A stretch of 46,159 nt of DNA from Clostridiaceae bacterium (GCA_012520615.1 JAAYNX010000174.1:1-46159), one strand, 5' to 3'; counted from the first letter of the stretch, positions 1 through 8,773 are shown. A program made the numbers and translations. Notes: a model not told the origin generated them from the sequence alone.

Positions 1-2006
1 CTTACGCTTCCGGTTGCGTTTACCCCGTCGGCTGAAACAGTAACAGTTATAACACAGCCGATATCTGCCTGCACCAATCTGTATGTATTGCCTGTAGCTC
101 CGGAGATATTTGTTCCATTCCGTTTCCATTGGATTGTACAAACATCATCAGAAGTATCCGGAGTATAGGTTATACCTGATACATCCACACTCAGAACCTC
201 ATTATATTTAGCCGCTCCACTTATATTAATCGTTCCCGACATAACAGGTTTAGTTAAAAATGTGATCTCTATAGTTCCCTTTATTTCTGAATCATCAGTG
301 GCGGTTGCTTCAACCGTTACCGTGCCTTCCGATGTACCGGTCAGCAAGCCGGAGCTTGTAATAGTTCCATTGCCGGTTCCGGGTATTACATTCCAGGTCA
401 CATCTGTATAATCCGCATCTGAGGGTGTAACTTCAGCAGTTAACTGAAGAGGATTTCCGGTAAACAGGGTCGTTACATCACTCTCACTTGATACTGTTAT
501 GTTGGTAACGAGTACGGGAGCATGTCGCAATATTACTGAATCTATTGCTTCAGCCCAGGTCAAACCGCCATCCATGCTTGCCTTTATTGTACACACAATA
601 TCAATATCATCTTCTGCGGGAGGAAACATTAAGATTGCTGTCTTTGAAAGATCATCACCTTTTGCTGAAGCCTCGGTTACTTTGATATCTCCATTAAAGG
701 CTGCTACTATAACATCCTCGGGCATATTAATTCCGGAGACACTAACGTTCAGATCTCCTCCGGCAGATATAATAAATGATTTATCACTGGATACACTGTT
801 TATAACAGGTGGAATTCTAATATAGGCATTAGCAAAGCTATCACTATACTTATAATATCTGCCATCTATGACACCATCTGAAGCGTTCTTTTCCACAGTT
901 GCCAATATTATATATTTGGGTGCCGAGACAGTTTCTTCAACGTAGATATTACCTGCGTAGAGATCGATACCTATATTACCGCTAATTACATTCCCTAAAA
1001 TATCAATTCTACCGTAGTAGCCTAACACCGCACAGCTATCACTCTGGACATTTCCTTCCACCCTGATTTGGGGTCCGTCCGTAGAATGAACTCCGTAATC
1101 ACGTCCATAAACATTTCCTTTAACGGTAACATTTGTAGGAGAGGAGGAGGCATCTACACCGATACCGGTGTATGTTTCTGTGGCGGAACAGTCCCCATGA
1201 ACAGTTATACTCGATCTGTCGGCTATCACGCCATACGTTAATCCTATGGCATCACCGTAAATAGTTATTTCAGAGTCGCCTTCTGCCTCGGCACCTGCTG
1301 AATTTCCGGTTGCGGTTCCGACAGAATCGCCTTGGACTTCAATTGTACCATGATTAGTTGCCCATGATCCCCGGAAAGCTCCTGTTGAATTTCCTTCAAC
1401 AATAATCGAGCCATATCCATCAGCTTGCGCTCCGACATAAACACCTGTACAATTTCCTTCAACTGTGATGGTTCCCCTATTATATGCATAAGCACCGTAG
1501 GAGCTGGAGCTTTGTCCCGTGGCATCATTTTTCACGATGATTTCTCCGTAATTTTCTGCATATGCGGCACAGTTTTCTTCGCCGAAATATCCGGGATTAT
1601 TCAGCCTTATGGCATTTGTTACCGTAGCCTCTCCTCCGTCATGGGCATAAACACCACGTATTCCTCCCGAAGCATTAAGCTCTCCTCCGGCTGTATCGTC
1701 AATGGTGATAATACCGCCGCTTCCCACTACGATTGCATCGCCGGTAGTGACCGTAACGTCCAGTGTATACCCGTTTAAATCGAAGTTAATAGTTTTGCCG
1801 TTGACCTCGATGGTGTCCCTATGCTCAATGTTATTACGAAGCTTTACAGTATCGCCTGTATTTATATCATCTAGAGCTTCCTGGAGTGTGGCATAGGCGG
1901 ATCCGCCAACAATTTCGCAAACCACTGATTCTGCAGTGACTACTGAAAATAATGCAATAGCAATAAATAACAATACCCAAGAGAGTAATAAGACTTTATT
2001 TCTCAT
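1..2006 (-). CDS. Large secreted surface protein, beta-solenoid plus Ig-like (BIG2) repeats; C-terminus beyond window
   Basis: The reading frame is open from an ATG at 2006 to the window edge (668 codons, no stop), preceded by an AGGTGAT Shine-Dalgarno. The first 25 residues are a signal peptide (basic MRNK, hydrophobic core, probable cleavage after VTA). Residues about 30-360 contain a degenerate repeat of the type 'I-V-x-G-x' (GTIEVQGDS, SSITVHGDC, TNVTVKGNV, PQIRVEGNV), typical of a right-handed beta-helix. Residues about 500-590 look like a bacterial Ig-like BIG2 domain (VTVSSES...LTAEVTPSDA), and a second Ig-like unit with QWKRNGT runs off the edge. The protein is therefore probably exported and wall-associated or released, with an adhesive or carbohydrate-related role; no catalytic motif is visible. 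The two-component pair just upstream on the same strand could control it, but this is only positional inference. Confidence 0.85.
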   Translation of the reverse strand, partial: MRNKVLLLSWVLLFIAIALFSVVTAESVVCEIVGGSAYATLQEALDDINTGDTVKLRNNIEHRDTIEVNGKTINFDLNGYTLDVTVTTGDAIVVGSGGIITIDDTAGGELNASGGIRGVYAHDGGEATVTNAIRLNNPGYFGEENCAAYAENYGEIIVKNDATGQSSSSYGAYAYNRGTITVEGNCTGVYVGAQADGYGSIIVEGNSTGAFRGSWATNHGTIEVQGDSVGTATGNSAGAEAEGDSEITIYGDAIGLTYGVIADRSSITVHGDCSATETYTGIGVDASSSPTNVTVKGNVYGRDYGVHSTDGPQIRVEGNVQSDSCAVLGYYGRIDILGNVISGNIGIDLYAGNIYVEETVSAPKYIILATVEKNASDGVIDGRYYKYSDSFANAYIRIPPVINSVSSDKSFIISAGGDLNVSVSGINMPEDVIVAAFNGDIKVTEASAKGDDLSKTAILMFPPAEDDIDIVCTIKASMDGGLTWAEAIDSVILRHAPVLVTNITVSSESDVTTLFTGNPLQLTAEVTPSDADYTDVTWNVIPGTGNGTITSSGLLTGTSEGTVTVEATATDDSEIKGTIEITFLTKPVMSGTINISGAAKYNEVLSVDVSGITYTPDTSDDVCTIQWKRNGTNISGATGNTYRLVQADIGCVITVTVSADGVNATGSV

Positions 2007-2090
2007 AATATTTCATCACCTATTATTAATTAATGAGATTAAAATATCTAAATTATTTTATAAGAGATGTTTAATAAACAAGCTATTTAA

Positions 2091-2118
2091 TTGACAACTG
2101 ACAATAATATGATACAAT
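2091..2118 (+). promoter_or_regulatory. Possible sigma-A promoter pointing into the two-component genes (antisense)
   Basis: TTGACA (2091-2096), 16-nt spacer, TACAAT (2113-2118). It lies in an AT-rich gap between two minus-strand genes and would drive a plus-strand transcript antisense to the response regulator. The match is good, but AT-rich DNA gives chance hits and no plus-strand gene follows. Confidence 0.3.
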
Positions 2119-2171
2119 TTTATACCTTTTTTTACAATGTACTAAAGTACAGTCCGAAACAGATAAATTAA

Positions 2172-2834
2172 TCAATCATCCTTTACAAGCCCCATTCTTG
2201 CTGCGTAAGCAACGACTTGGGATCTGTTTTCCAGATGGAGCAGTTCAATAATTCTCCCCATATGATACTTTACGGTACGCTCAGTAAGGCCTAATATCTC
2301 ACCTATTTCTTTATATGTTATTCCTTTCGCTGCCAGCTCCAATACTTCAAGATGACGTTCTGTCAGTTGTGCATGATTGGCTTTTTGGGATTTATCCTCG
2401 TCCTGTACTTGATCTATTTTCTTGTATTCTCTTAAAAGTCTGGAAGCAAGTCCTGATGAAAGAGGAATCTCGCCGTTATCAAGAGAAATAAGCATATTGA
2501 TTAGCTCATTGGCATCAGTGTTTTTCAAAAGGTAACCCGATGCTCCTAACTTTACAGCCTGAAAAAGATCCTCTTCCTCTTCGGAAATAGTCAGCATAAC
2601 TACCTTTATTTCAGGCATTTCTGCTTTAATAAGTTGTAATGCGTCCAATCCGTTTAATCCGGGCATATGAATATCCATAAGAATAATATCAGGCTTTAAA
2701 ATCCTTGCTTTTTCAATAGCCTTCATTCCTGTATTGGCTACTCCGACAACCTCGATTCCATGAGTTTTCAATACATATTGCAAACCTTCCATAAATAAAG
2801 GGTGGTCATCAACCAGCATGATTTTAGCCTGCAT
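2172..2834 (-). CDS. Two-component response regulator, NarL/LuxR type
   Basis: 220-aa response regulator, a normal length for the NarL/FixJ class. The receiver domain covers residues 1-120: acidic pair D9-D10, phospho-acceptor D54 in ILMDIHMPG, then a linker. The C-terminal LuxR helix-turn-helix covers about 155-215 (LTERHLEVLELAAKGITYKEIG...TERTVKYHMGRI). It probably binds DNA as a phosphorylation-dependent dimer. Its start overlaps the end of the histidine kinase gene, so the two are translationally coupled and form a cognate pair. Target genes cannot be read from the sequence; the large secreted protein immediately downstream is one candidate. Confidence 0.93.
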   Translation of the reverse strand: MQAKIMLVDDHPLFMEGLQYVLKTHGIEVVGVANTGMKAIEKARILKPDIILMDIHMPGLNGLDALQLIKAEMPEIKVVMLTISEEEEDLFQAVKLGASGYLLKNTDANELINMLISLDNGEIPLSSGLASRLLREYKKIDQVQDEDKSQKANHAQLTERHLEVLELAAKGITYKEIGEILGLTERTVKYHMGRIIELLHLENRSQVVAYAARMGLVKDD

Positions 2835-4542
2835 TTTCTTTTCCCTCCTTAAACGGTAAGTATATACAAATACTGCTTCCCTCTCCTATCCTCGATTTTA
2901 TATGGATTTCCGCGCCGATGTCAGCGGCGCGCTCTTTCATTATTCCAAGTCCGTATTTTGCTTTTGTGTAGTTTATCTGATTTATATCAAAACCCTTTCC
3001 GTCATCTTCAATAAGAATGTGAATGCCGGTTGCTGATAGTGAAAATGATATTAGTACACTGCTTGCTTCCGCATGCTTTCTTATATTATTCATGGATTCT
3101 TTAATAATGTTCAGCAAATTGATTCTTTCATCGGCATTAAGAAGGTTCCATTTAAAGATGTCCGGCTTTTCTACCTTCACTTCTAGACCGGTTTGCTCTT
3201 TAAAACGCAATACATCCTGTTCCAGTGCCTTTATAAAATCCGACTCCATTTCCTGCTCACTTCTGGCCCTGCGTATATATTCCCTTATATCATTATTTGC
3301 TGATTGAGCCGCAATAACAAGCTTGTCCAGTTCTTGTGAAACACTCTCAATTCCTTCACTTATTAGCTCCTGCTTTATTCCCTGTGCCTGAAGACTGATA
3401 AATCCCAGTATCTGCCCCAGGTTATCGTGCATATCTCTTGCATGCCGCTCTTTCTCCATTCTAACGGCCTGCTCCCACTGCTGTTGTAAATATAATTGCT
3501 GCTCGTGTTTTTTTTCGGTTATATTATATATAATAACAAGCCTTCCTAACTGTGTGTCTTTATTATCAGTAAGCGTTGAAAGCACTGCTTCATAAATTTT
3601 TGATATTCCGTCTTCATCTTTTGAGAACTCTACAAGAGCAATATTTTTGTTCCGGCAGGCATTAACAAGTTCAGGTATATTACTGCATACTTCATTAACA
3701 GGCTTTGTTAAAACGGTTTTTGCTGTACAACCAATAATTTTTTCAAAAGCCGGGTTAATCTCCAATACACGATTCTGCAGATCCAGCACCATCACACCGG
3801 CTTCCATGGTTCTTATCACCTGAGCCCAAGCAACAGGTATTACATCAAATAATTTATACCGGAAGATACCCCATGCAACAATTATGCCTGCCGGAGCAAA
3901 GAAAAGAGGTGTAATATCGAATCTTTTTATCGGACTTAATCCAAGAATGTATAAAATATTAGGAATTATAATAAGACTCAATCCAATAAGCAAAGCAGCT
4001 GCCTGCTTTCTATAAACGGAATTTTTAAAATAGACTGCTTTTATTAACAGAACCCAGGCAAATAAATTCAAAAATTGGGAGTATAGCGCATGGACAAAGA
4101 AAGCCGGGCCGTATTTTTTTGTGATAACCGGAAATACACCCGAAAAATCCATTTGCATATCAAATCTTACCAAGCCATGGAATCTGTCTGTCCACACAAG
4201 AATTATTACAATAATCGGCACGATGGTAAACCAGAGAATTTTTTTATTTTTAATCCAGCCATCATAACCTGTGAACTCCATGCATAAAGCCAGTAAGGTT
4301 ACAGGGGAAAAACAATATGCAAAATATTGAACATTTGCCCAGAATAACTTTGTAGAGAAAACTACGCTTGACATCTCAAGGGCATTTCCTAAAGACCATA
4401 TGGTAACCACTATCATACTAAATACAAAGCTTATAGCACCTTTTGCATTCAGACGATTAATAAGTGCATATATTCCAAGAAATAGTGATACTGTCGCAGA
4501 TGCAATTAATGGCCATATATATGGAGTATATTGATAATGCAT
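2824..4542 (-). CDS. Sensor histidine kinase with N-terminal 7TM region, PAS and HisKA_3
   Basis: A 572-aa membrane histidine kinase partnered with the overlapping NarL-type regulator. The N-terminal ~230 residues have about seven hydrophobic segments resembling the 7TM histidine-kinase N-terminal family. A PAS domain follows (about 240-345; GVMVLDLQNRVLEINPAF), then HisKA_3 dimerisation with the phospho-accepting His372 in RHARDMHDNLGQ, and a HATPase domain with N box (KESMNNIRKHA) and G boxes (EDDGKGFD, GLGIMKERA). The ligand is unknown. The ATG at 4542 was chosen because GGAGG sits 4 nt upstream; an in-frame ATG nine codons earlier (4569) has no ribosome-binding site. Confidence 0.92.
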   Translation of the reverse strand: MHYQYTPYIWPLIASATVSLFLGIYALINRLNAKGAISFVFSMIVVTIWSLGNALEMSSVVFSTKLFWANVQYFAYCFSPVTLLALCMEFTGYDGWIKNKKILWFTIVPIIVIILVWTDRFHGLVRFDMQMDFSGVFPVITKKYGPAFFVHALYSQFLNLFAWVLLIKAVYFKNSVYRKQAAALLIGLSLIIIPNILYILGLSPIKRFDITPLFFAPAGIIVAWGIFRYKLFDVIPVAWAQVIRTMEAGVMVLDLQNRVLEINPAFEKIIGCTAKTVLTKPVNEVCSNIPELVNACRNKNIALVEFSKDEDGISKIYEAVLSTLTDNKDTQLGRLVIIYNITEKKHEQQLYLQQQWEQAVRMEKERHARDMHDNLGQILGFISLQAQGIKQELISEGIESVSQELDKLVIAAQSANNDIREYIRRARSEQEMESDFIKALEQDVLRFKEQTGLEVKVEKPDIFKWNLLNADERINLLNIIKESMNNIRKHAEASSVLISFSLSATGIHILIEDDGKGFDINQINYTKAKYGLGIMKERAADIGAEIHIKSRIGEGSSICIYLPFKEGKENAG

Positions 4543-4655
4543 GATTCCTCCAATACTGAATTTGCCCATTGTTTAGTTTTGGAACCAATCTAATATAATC
4601 TTATAGAAAAAAATTGAATATTACAATCATTTAAATAGTTCTGTTGTTTTCACCT

Positions 4656-4684
4656 TTGCGATAATGTTAACGCTGGGGTATAAT
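4656..4684 (+). promoter_or_regulatory. Sigma-A-type promoter for the rlmA-like gene
   Basis: TTGCGA (4656-4661), 17-nt spacer, TATAAT (4679-4684), ending about 30 nt before the start codon in the divergent gap. Confidence 0.6.
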
Positions 4685-4716
4685 CACCATGAAGAATTAA
4701 TCACGCGGAGTATTGT

Positions 4717-5619
4717 ATGAGTAAATTTAAACACCTTATCTGCCCTATTTGCCAAAATCCCCTGCTTAATATGCAGTTACCCAGTGAACAGATATCCTGT
4801 GAACATACGTTTACTGAACATCAGATTGCTAAGCCGAAAAGTATTCTATGCTCCAAACGCCATACCTTCGATTTAGCCGGTAAAGGCTATGTTAATCTAC
4901 TTATGATTCAGGATAAAAACAGTAAGTCACCAGGCGATAATAAGGATATGACTAAGGCAAGAAAGAGATTTTTAGACAAAGGATATTATGAACCCTTGGC
5001 ACTGGGCTTATGTAATTTGTTTTCTCAAAAGCTAACGTCTAGTGACGTGGAAAAAGTGCTTTTTGATGCAGGCTGCGGTGATGGATATTATACCGATATT
5101 ATTAAGAGATACACATCAAAAAAATCATTAAACTTACATGTTTATGGGATGGACATATCCAAAGAAGCTATACGCCTTGCATCGGGAAGAAATAAAGACA
5201 TCGGCTTTATTGTAGCATCTTTATTTAAAATCCCTATTGAAAGCAGCTGCGTTGATGTTATACTAAATGCCTTTGCCCCTTCTAATGACTCGGAATTTAG
5301 TAGAGTTCTAAAAAAAGATGGAGTTCTTTTGACTGTAATACCCGGCAAAAGGCATCTTTTTCAGCTAAAATCCGTTCTTTATGAAAAGCCTTATGAAAAT
5401 GATGAAAAAGAACCTGAGTTTCCTTCGTTTAGATTAGAAGAACAGGTTCGTATTAAAGGATTTATTGAATTAAACTCCCGTGAGGATATTGCCGACCTTC
5501 TGACCATGACTCCCTACTATTGGAGAACACCAAGAGAAGGCATTGAAAGGCTAAACAGTCTTGACAAGCTCGGTACTGAAATCGAGTTTGTCATAGGAGT
5601 TCGTAAAAAGCAGGGCTAA
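4717..5619 (+). CDS. rlmA: 23S rRNA (guanine-N1)-methyltransferase, RlmA family
   Basis: 300-aa SAM-dependent methyltransferase of the RlmA/TlrB group, which methylates N1 of a guanine in hairpin 35 of 23S rRNA (G745 in Gram-negatives, G748 in Gram-positives). A zinc-binding head is visible at the N-terminus: C9-P-I-C12, then a Cys near residue 28 and CSKRHTFD. It is followed by the family-typical FDLAGKGYVNLL. The SAM-binding glycine motif is FDAGCGDGYYT near residue 117, with NAFAPSND further on. Which guanine is modified cannot be told from the sequence. It is a single gene with its own promoter, converging with nadE. Confidence 0.85.
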   Translation: MSKFKHLICPICQNPLLNMQLPSEQISCEHTFTEHQIAKPKSILCSKRHTFDLAGKGYVNLLMIQDKNSKSPGDNKDMTKARKRFLDKGYYEPLALGLCNLFSQKLTSSDVEKVLFDAGCGDGYYTDIIKRYTSKKSLNLHVYGMDISKEAIRLASGRNKDIGFIVASLFKIPIESSCVDVILNAFAPSNDSEFSRVLKKDGVLLTVIPGKRHLFQLKSVLYEKPYENDEKEPEFPSFRLEEQVRIKGFIELNSREDIADLLTMTPYYWRTPREGIERLNSLDKLGTEIEFVIGVRKKQG

Positions 5620-5706
5620 CCTTAGTTGCACCATACAGCCGTTAAACCTGCATTTATTTACTATTTGATGTTGTTTTCGCACAGTCTGATACTGCTTGGA
5701 AACACT

Positions 5707-7638
5707 TTATAGATTATCCAGCTCTGATAACCAAAGCTGAACCGAAGCATCACTGGGCATTTTCCAATCGCTTCTCGGGGATAATCCTATCGTTCCCACC
5801 TTAGGCCCGTCAGGCATGCATGAACGCTTGAACTGCTGAGAGAAAAACCTCTTACAAAATACAGTCAGCCACTTTTTCAGTTGTAAAGAACTATATTGCC
5901 CGTTAAACGCTCTTTCTGCCATGAAAAGCAGCTTAGCAGGACCTGTACCATAACTTTGCATATAGTATAGGAAAAAGTCATGTACCTCATAGGGACCTAA
6001 AATATCCTCGGTTTTTTGTACTATTTCGCCTGTCTTTGAAGGTGGCAACAGTTCCGGGCTAATAGGCGTATCTATTATGTCATAGAGAATTTTCTTAATA
6101 TTTTCACTTGCTTCATGAGCGGCATACCAGTTAATAACATGACGCACAAGGGTTTTCGGGACACCGGAATTAACTGTGTACATGGACATATGATCCCCGT
6201 TGTAGGTACTCCATCCGAGAGCTATCTCCGACAAATCACCTGTTCCTACTACCAATCCACCCTCTTTATTGGCTATATCCATTAGGATTTGTGTTCTTTC
6301 TCTTGCCTGAACATTCTCATAGGTTACATCATGGACGTCTTTATCGTGTCCGATATCTCTAAAATGCTGCAGGCAGGCATCCTTAATATCTATCACTCTT
6401 AAATCGGCGCCGTACTCTTTAATAATGGCAACCGAATTATCATAAGTCCTGCCGGTTGTACCGAAGCCGGGCATGGTAACGGCAATTATATTACCCATAG
6501 GGAGCCCAAGGCTTTCAATTACTCTGGCTATAACGATAAATGCAAGTGTTGAATCCAGCCCTCCCGAAACACCAATTACAAGCTTTTTTATATTGGTATG
6601 CTTGATTCTCTTCATAAGCCCTAGGGTTTGTATGGATAAAATTTCACTGCATCGTTCTTCCAGTTCCCCGCTATTTTCCGGAACGAAGGGGTTTTTGTTT
6701 ACCTCCCTTTGGATTTCATCAAGGATTGCTAAGGGAGAGTATTCAAAATTGATGATACGATAGTTCTTGCTTATACTACTTCTTCTTGAAGGCTGTAAAA
6801 TACGACGGTTATATGTTAGCCTGTCCAAATCAATATCTGCTATTTCCAGCTTGCTTTCAAAGAAGAAACGTTCTGACTCTTTGAGCATATTTCCGTTTTC
6901 GGCTATCATTAGATGCCCGGAAAATACTGCATCGGTAGTAGATTCGCATGAATTGGATGAGGCATAAACATAGCCAGCAACACAACGTGAGGATTGGCTT
7001 TTCACAAGATTTCTACGGAACTCCGCTTTACTAACCAATTCGTTACCGGCAGACAAATTAAACAGTAAGGTGGCTCCTCCCTGAGTGAGAAAACTGCTGG
7101 GTGGCAATATACTCCAAAGATCTTCGCAGATTTCTATTCCGAACACTAGCTCTTCACGGTCTTTTGATGCAAATATTAAATCTGCTCCTACAGGTACCAT
7201 ATAATTATCAATCCATATCTCCTCAACATCGAGTTGATCCGAACCGGTGAACCAGCGATCTTCGTAAAATTCATTATAATTGGGAAGATTCGTTTTGGGT
7301 ACAATCCCCAGAATTTTACCTTTTTGCAATACCGCGGCACAATTATATATTCTCCCGTTAATTATGAGAGGGAGCCCAACTATAGAAACCATGGTGCTTT
7401 CGCTTGTTGCTTTTGCTATTTTAACAAGTGCTTCTTTTGCTCCTTTTAGCAAAGTATCTTTTAAAAAGAGATCTCCACATGTATAGCCTGTAATACAAAG
7501 TTCCGGAAAGACTAAAAATTCTACCGATTTCTTTTCGGCATCCTTTATAACTTCGATTATTTTTTCGGTATTAAAGATGCAGTCAGCTACCCTGAGTTCA
7601 TGAGCAGCTGCTCCTACTCTCACAAAGCCGTAATCCAT
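5707..7638 (-). CDS. nadE: Glutamine-dependent NAD+ synthetase
   Basis: 643-aa fusion of a nitrilase-type glutaminase (about 1-290) and an ammonia-dependent NAD synthetase (about 310-640). It converts deamido-NAD to NAD+ using ATP and glutamine, the last step of NAD synthesis, in the cytoplasm. The glutaminase triad is visible: Glu in FPELCITGYT, Lys in VPKTNLPN, Cys in GIEICEDLW. The ATP-pyrophosphatase P-loop is GVSGGLDSTLA. The start was set at the ATG (7638), since related proteins begin near 'MDYGFVRVGAA'; a TTG four codons upstream (7650) is in frame but neither has a strong Shine-Dalgarno. It is transcribed alone and converges on the rRNA methyltransferase gene. Confidence 0.95.
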   Translation of the reverse strand: MDYGFVRVGAAAHELRVADCIFNTEKIIEVIKDAEKKSVEFLVFPELCITGYTCGDLFLKDTLLKGAKEALVKIAKATSESTMVSIVGLPLIINGRIYNCAAVLQKGKILGIVPKTNLPNYNEFYEDRWFTGSDQLDVEEIWIDNYMVPVGADLIFASKDREELVFGIEICEDLWSILPPSSFLTQGGATLLFNLSAGNELVSKAEFRRNLVKSQSSRCVAGYVYASSNSCESTTDAVFSGHLMIAENGNMLKESERFFFESKLEIADIDLDRLTYNRRILQPSRRSSISKNYRIINFEYSPLAILDEIQREVNKNPFVPENSGELEERCSEILSIQTLGLMKRIKHTNIKKLVIGVSGGLDSTLAFIVIARVIESLGLPMGNIIAVTMPGFGTTGRTYDNSVAIIKEYGADLRVIDIKDACLQHFRDIGHDKDVHDVTYENVQARERTQILMDIANKEGGLVVGTGDLSEIALGWSTYNGDHMSMYTVNSGVPKTLVRHVINWYAAHEASENIKKILYDIIDTPISPELLPPSKTGEIVQKTEDILGPYEVHDFFLYYMQSYGTGPAKLLFMAERAFNGQYSSLQLKKWLTVFCKRFFSQQFKRSCMPDGPKVGTIGLSPRSDWKMPSDASVQLWLSELDNL

Positions 7639-7767
7639 ATAAAACACCAACCCAAAAAGTGTATTTGCTTTGAAATAATAATATCATATTGTTTCCCATA
7701 ACGGAAATAAAGATTCTACTGCGTTTTTTATTGGGAACTTGCGTTCCACAATTATCTAGCTTAGAAC

Positions 7768-7796
7768 AAAAAAAGCCTCAGGGTTTAACCTGAGAC
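7768..7796 (-). terminator. Rho-independent terminator of tRNA-Gly
   Basis: On the minus strand CTCAGG-TTAAAC-CCTGAG is extended by a few flanking pairs and followed by seven T residues (7774-7768), starting a few bases after the tRNA 3' end. Confidence 0.85.
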
Positions 7797-7799
7797 TTG

Positions 7800-7873
7800 T
7801 GGAGCGGGTGAAGGGAATCGAACCCTCACGACCAGCTTGGAAGGCTGGGGTTCTACCACTGAACTACACCCGC
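7800..7873 (-). tRNA. tRNA-Gly(UCC)
   Basis: The minus strand reads GCGGGTG acceptor strand, D arm GTTCAGTGGTAGAAC, anticodon arm CCAGC-CTTCCAA-GCTGG with anticodon TCC, T arm GAGGG-TTCGATT-CCCTT, acceptor CACCCGC, discriminator T, and an encoded CCA (7802-7800). Length is 74 nt with CCA. All four arms pair. Confidence 0.97.
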
Positions 7874-7913
7874 AAATCAATATTTGTCTGTGCGCTTTTG
7901 CGCTGCATTGTTT

Positions 7914-7942
7914 ATTATACTTAAGTCATTCATGCTTGTCAA
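7914..7942 (-). promoter_or_regulatory. Consensus sigma-A promoter of tRNA-Gly
   Basis: On the minus strand TTGACA (7942-7937), 17-nt spacer, TATAAT (7919-7914): a perfect consensus about 40 nt before the tRNA. A short GCGCAAAAGCGC hairpin lies in the leader. Confidence 0.85.
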
Positions 7943-8010
7943 GCAAGTTTATCAGCTTTTTGCCGTTTTTTTATCATTACATTTTTTGCTGGTTCTTGCA
8001 TATTTTAGAT

Positions 8011-8062
8011 TCCCCCCGCCTATTAAGCGATAGGTATGGATTACTATCACAGGCGGGGTAAA
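8011..8062. repeat. Long imperfect inverted repeat in intergenic DNA
   Basis: CCCCGCCT (8014-8021) pairs with AGGCGGGG (8051-8058); an inner pair GATAG (8029-8033)/CTATC (8044-8048) extends the hairpin. No T-tract follows on either strand, so it is not a plain terminator. The minus-strand version shares its ends (GATTTACCCC and AGGCGGGGGG) with the structured stretch near 21966. Confidence 0.5.
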
Positions 8063-8108
8063 TCATGTATATAGCTAACTACTCTGGTTTAATTCTCTAT
8101 TATACGGA

Positions 8109-8690
8109 CTATTCTGACTTTTTTGGGGCTTCAGCCTTTTTCTCCGCTGATGTCTTTTTAGATGCCGTAGTTTTTTTTGCCGCTGTTGTTTTCTTAGGCG
8201 ACGCGGCTTTTTTTGTTGTTTCGGTCTTTTTCTCTGTTGCTGTCTTTTTTGTTGTTGCTGCCTTTTTTGTTGTTGCTGCTGCCTTTTTGGTCCCTGTTGC
8301 TTTTGTTGCCGCTACTTCCTTTTTGGTCTTAGAAGCAGAAGTAGATTCTTCGGCTTTACTTTCTAATGCTTTCTTTGTTGCTCTCTTAGCTATTTTAATA
8401 CTATAATTTGCCCCTGAATTGTTATCCCAATTTCCCAAGGGATCAACAAATGCACAATTCAAGCTACCTGCCATTTTTAATGTAATGCTGGCAGAAAAGG
8501 CGTTATCTATTTGTTGCATATCTATAGTCTCGGCTTCTTCCCAATTTTCGTTATAACCAATATGGACTTTCACATCAGTAGCACCGGAATTCTTCAGAAG
8601 CCCTGTATAGATAATCTCAAGTTTTTCTCCTGCTTTTGCGCTTGTGTAAGAAAATATAACTCCGTTTTCTTTATATGTCTCTTTTTTCAT
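8109..8690 (-). CDS. CBM25-like protein with lysine/alanine/threonine-rich histone-H1-like tail
   Basis: 193 aa with two clearly different halves. Residues 1-~105 resemble a family 25/53-type starch- or glycogen-binding module: SYTSAKAGEKLEIIYTG, HIGYNENWEEAE, and the characteristic WDNNSGANYSIKI. Residues ~106-193 are an extremely basic low-complexity tail of KKAATT, KKTA, KKAASPKK repeats, like bacterial histone-H1-like (Hc1/AlgP-type) tails. There is no signal peptide or membrane segment, so the protein should stay in the cytoplasm. It could attach to glycogen, nucleic acid or both. It has its own promoter (8745-8773). The tail is encoded by a purine-skewed repetitive stretch that may slip in length between strains. 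The function is unknown. Confidence 0.8.
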   Translation of the reverse strand: MKKETYKENGVIFSYTSAKAGEKLEIIYTGLLKNSGATDVKVHIGYNENWEEAETIDMQQIDNAFSASITLKMAGSLNCAFVDPLGNWDNNSGANYSIKIAKRATKKALESKAEESTSASKTKKEVAATKATGTKKAAATTKKAATTKKTATEKKTETTKKAASPKKTTAAKKTTASKKTSAEKKAEAPKKSE

Positions 8691-8744
8691 AATATACTTC
8701 GCTCCTTCTTTATAATTCCTGATTACCTGTTAATTCCATGTGCA

Positions 8745-8773
8745 ATTATATATTAGTACATTTTGGATGTAAA
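8745..8773 (-). promoter_or_regulatory. Sigma-A promoter of the CBM25-like/histone-tail gene
   Basis: On the minus strand TTTACA (8773-8768), 17-nt spacer, TATAAT (8750-8745), about 55 nt upstream of the ATG at 8690. Confidence 0.7.

Noticed and set aside
499-1896. Several plus-strand ORFs opposite the large surface-protein gene.
   Set aside because: They are shadows of the repetitive minus-strand coding sequence, which has a signal peptide, a Shine-Dalgarno and domain motifs.
7837-8061. 74-codon plus-strand ORF over the tRNA and its promoter.
   Set aside because: It crosses the tRNA gene antisense and has no coding features.
8065-8406. Plus-strand ORF rich in Phe/Val/Ala.
   Set aside because: It is the antisense reading of the lysine/alanine repeat tail and has no ribosome-binding site.
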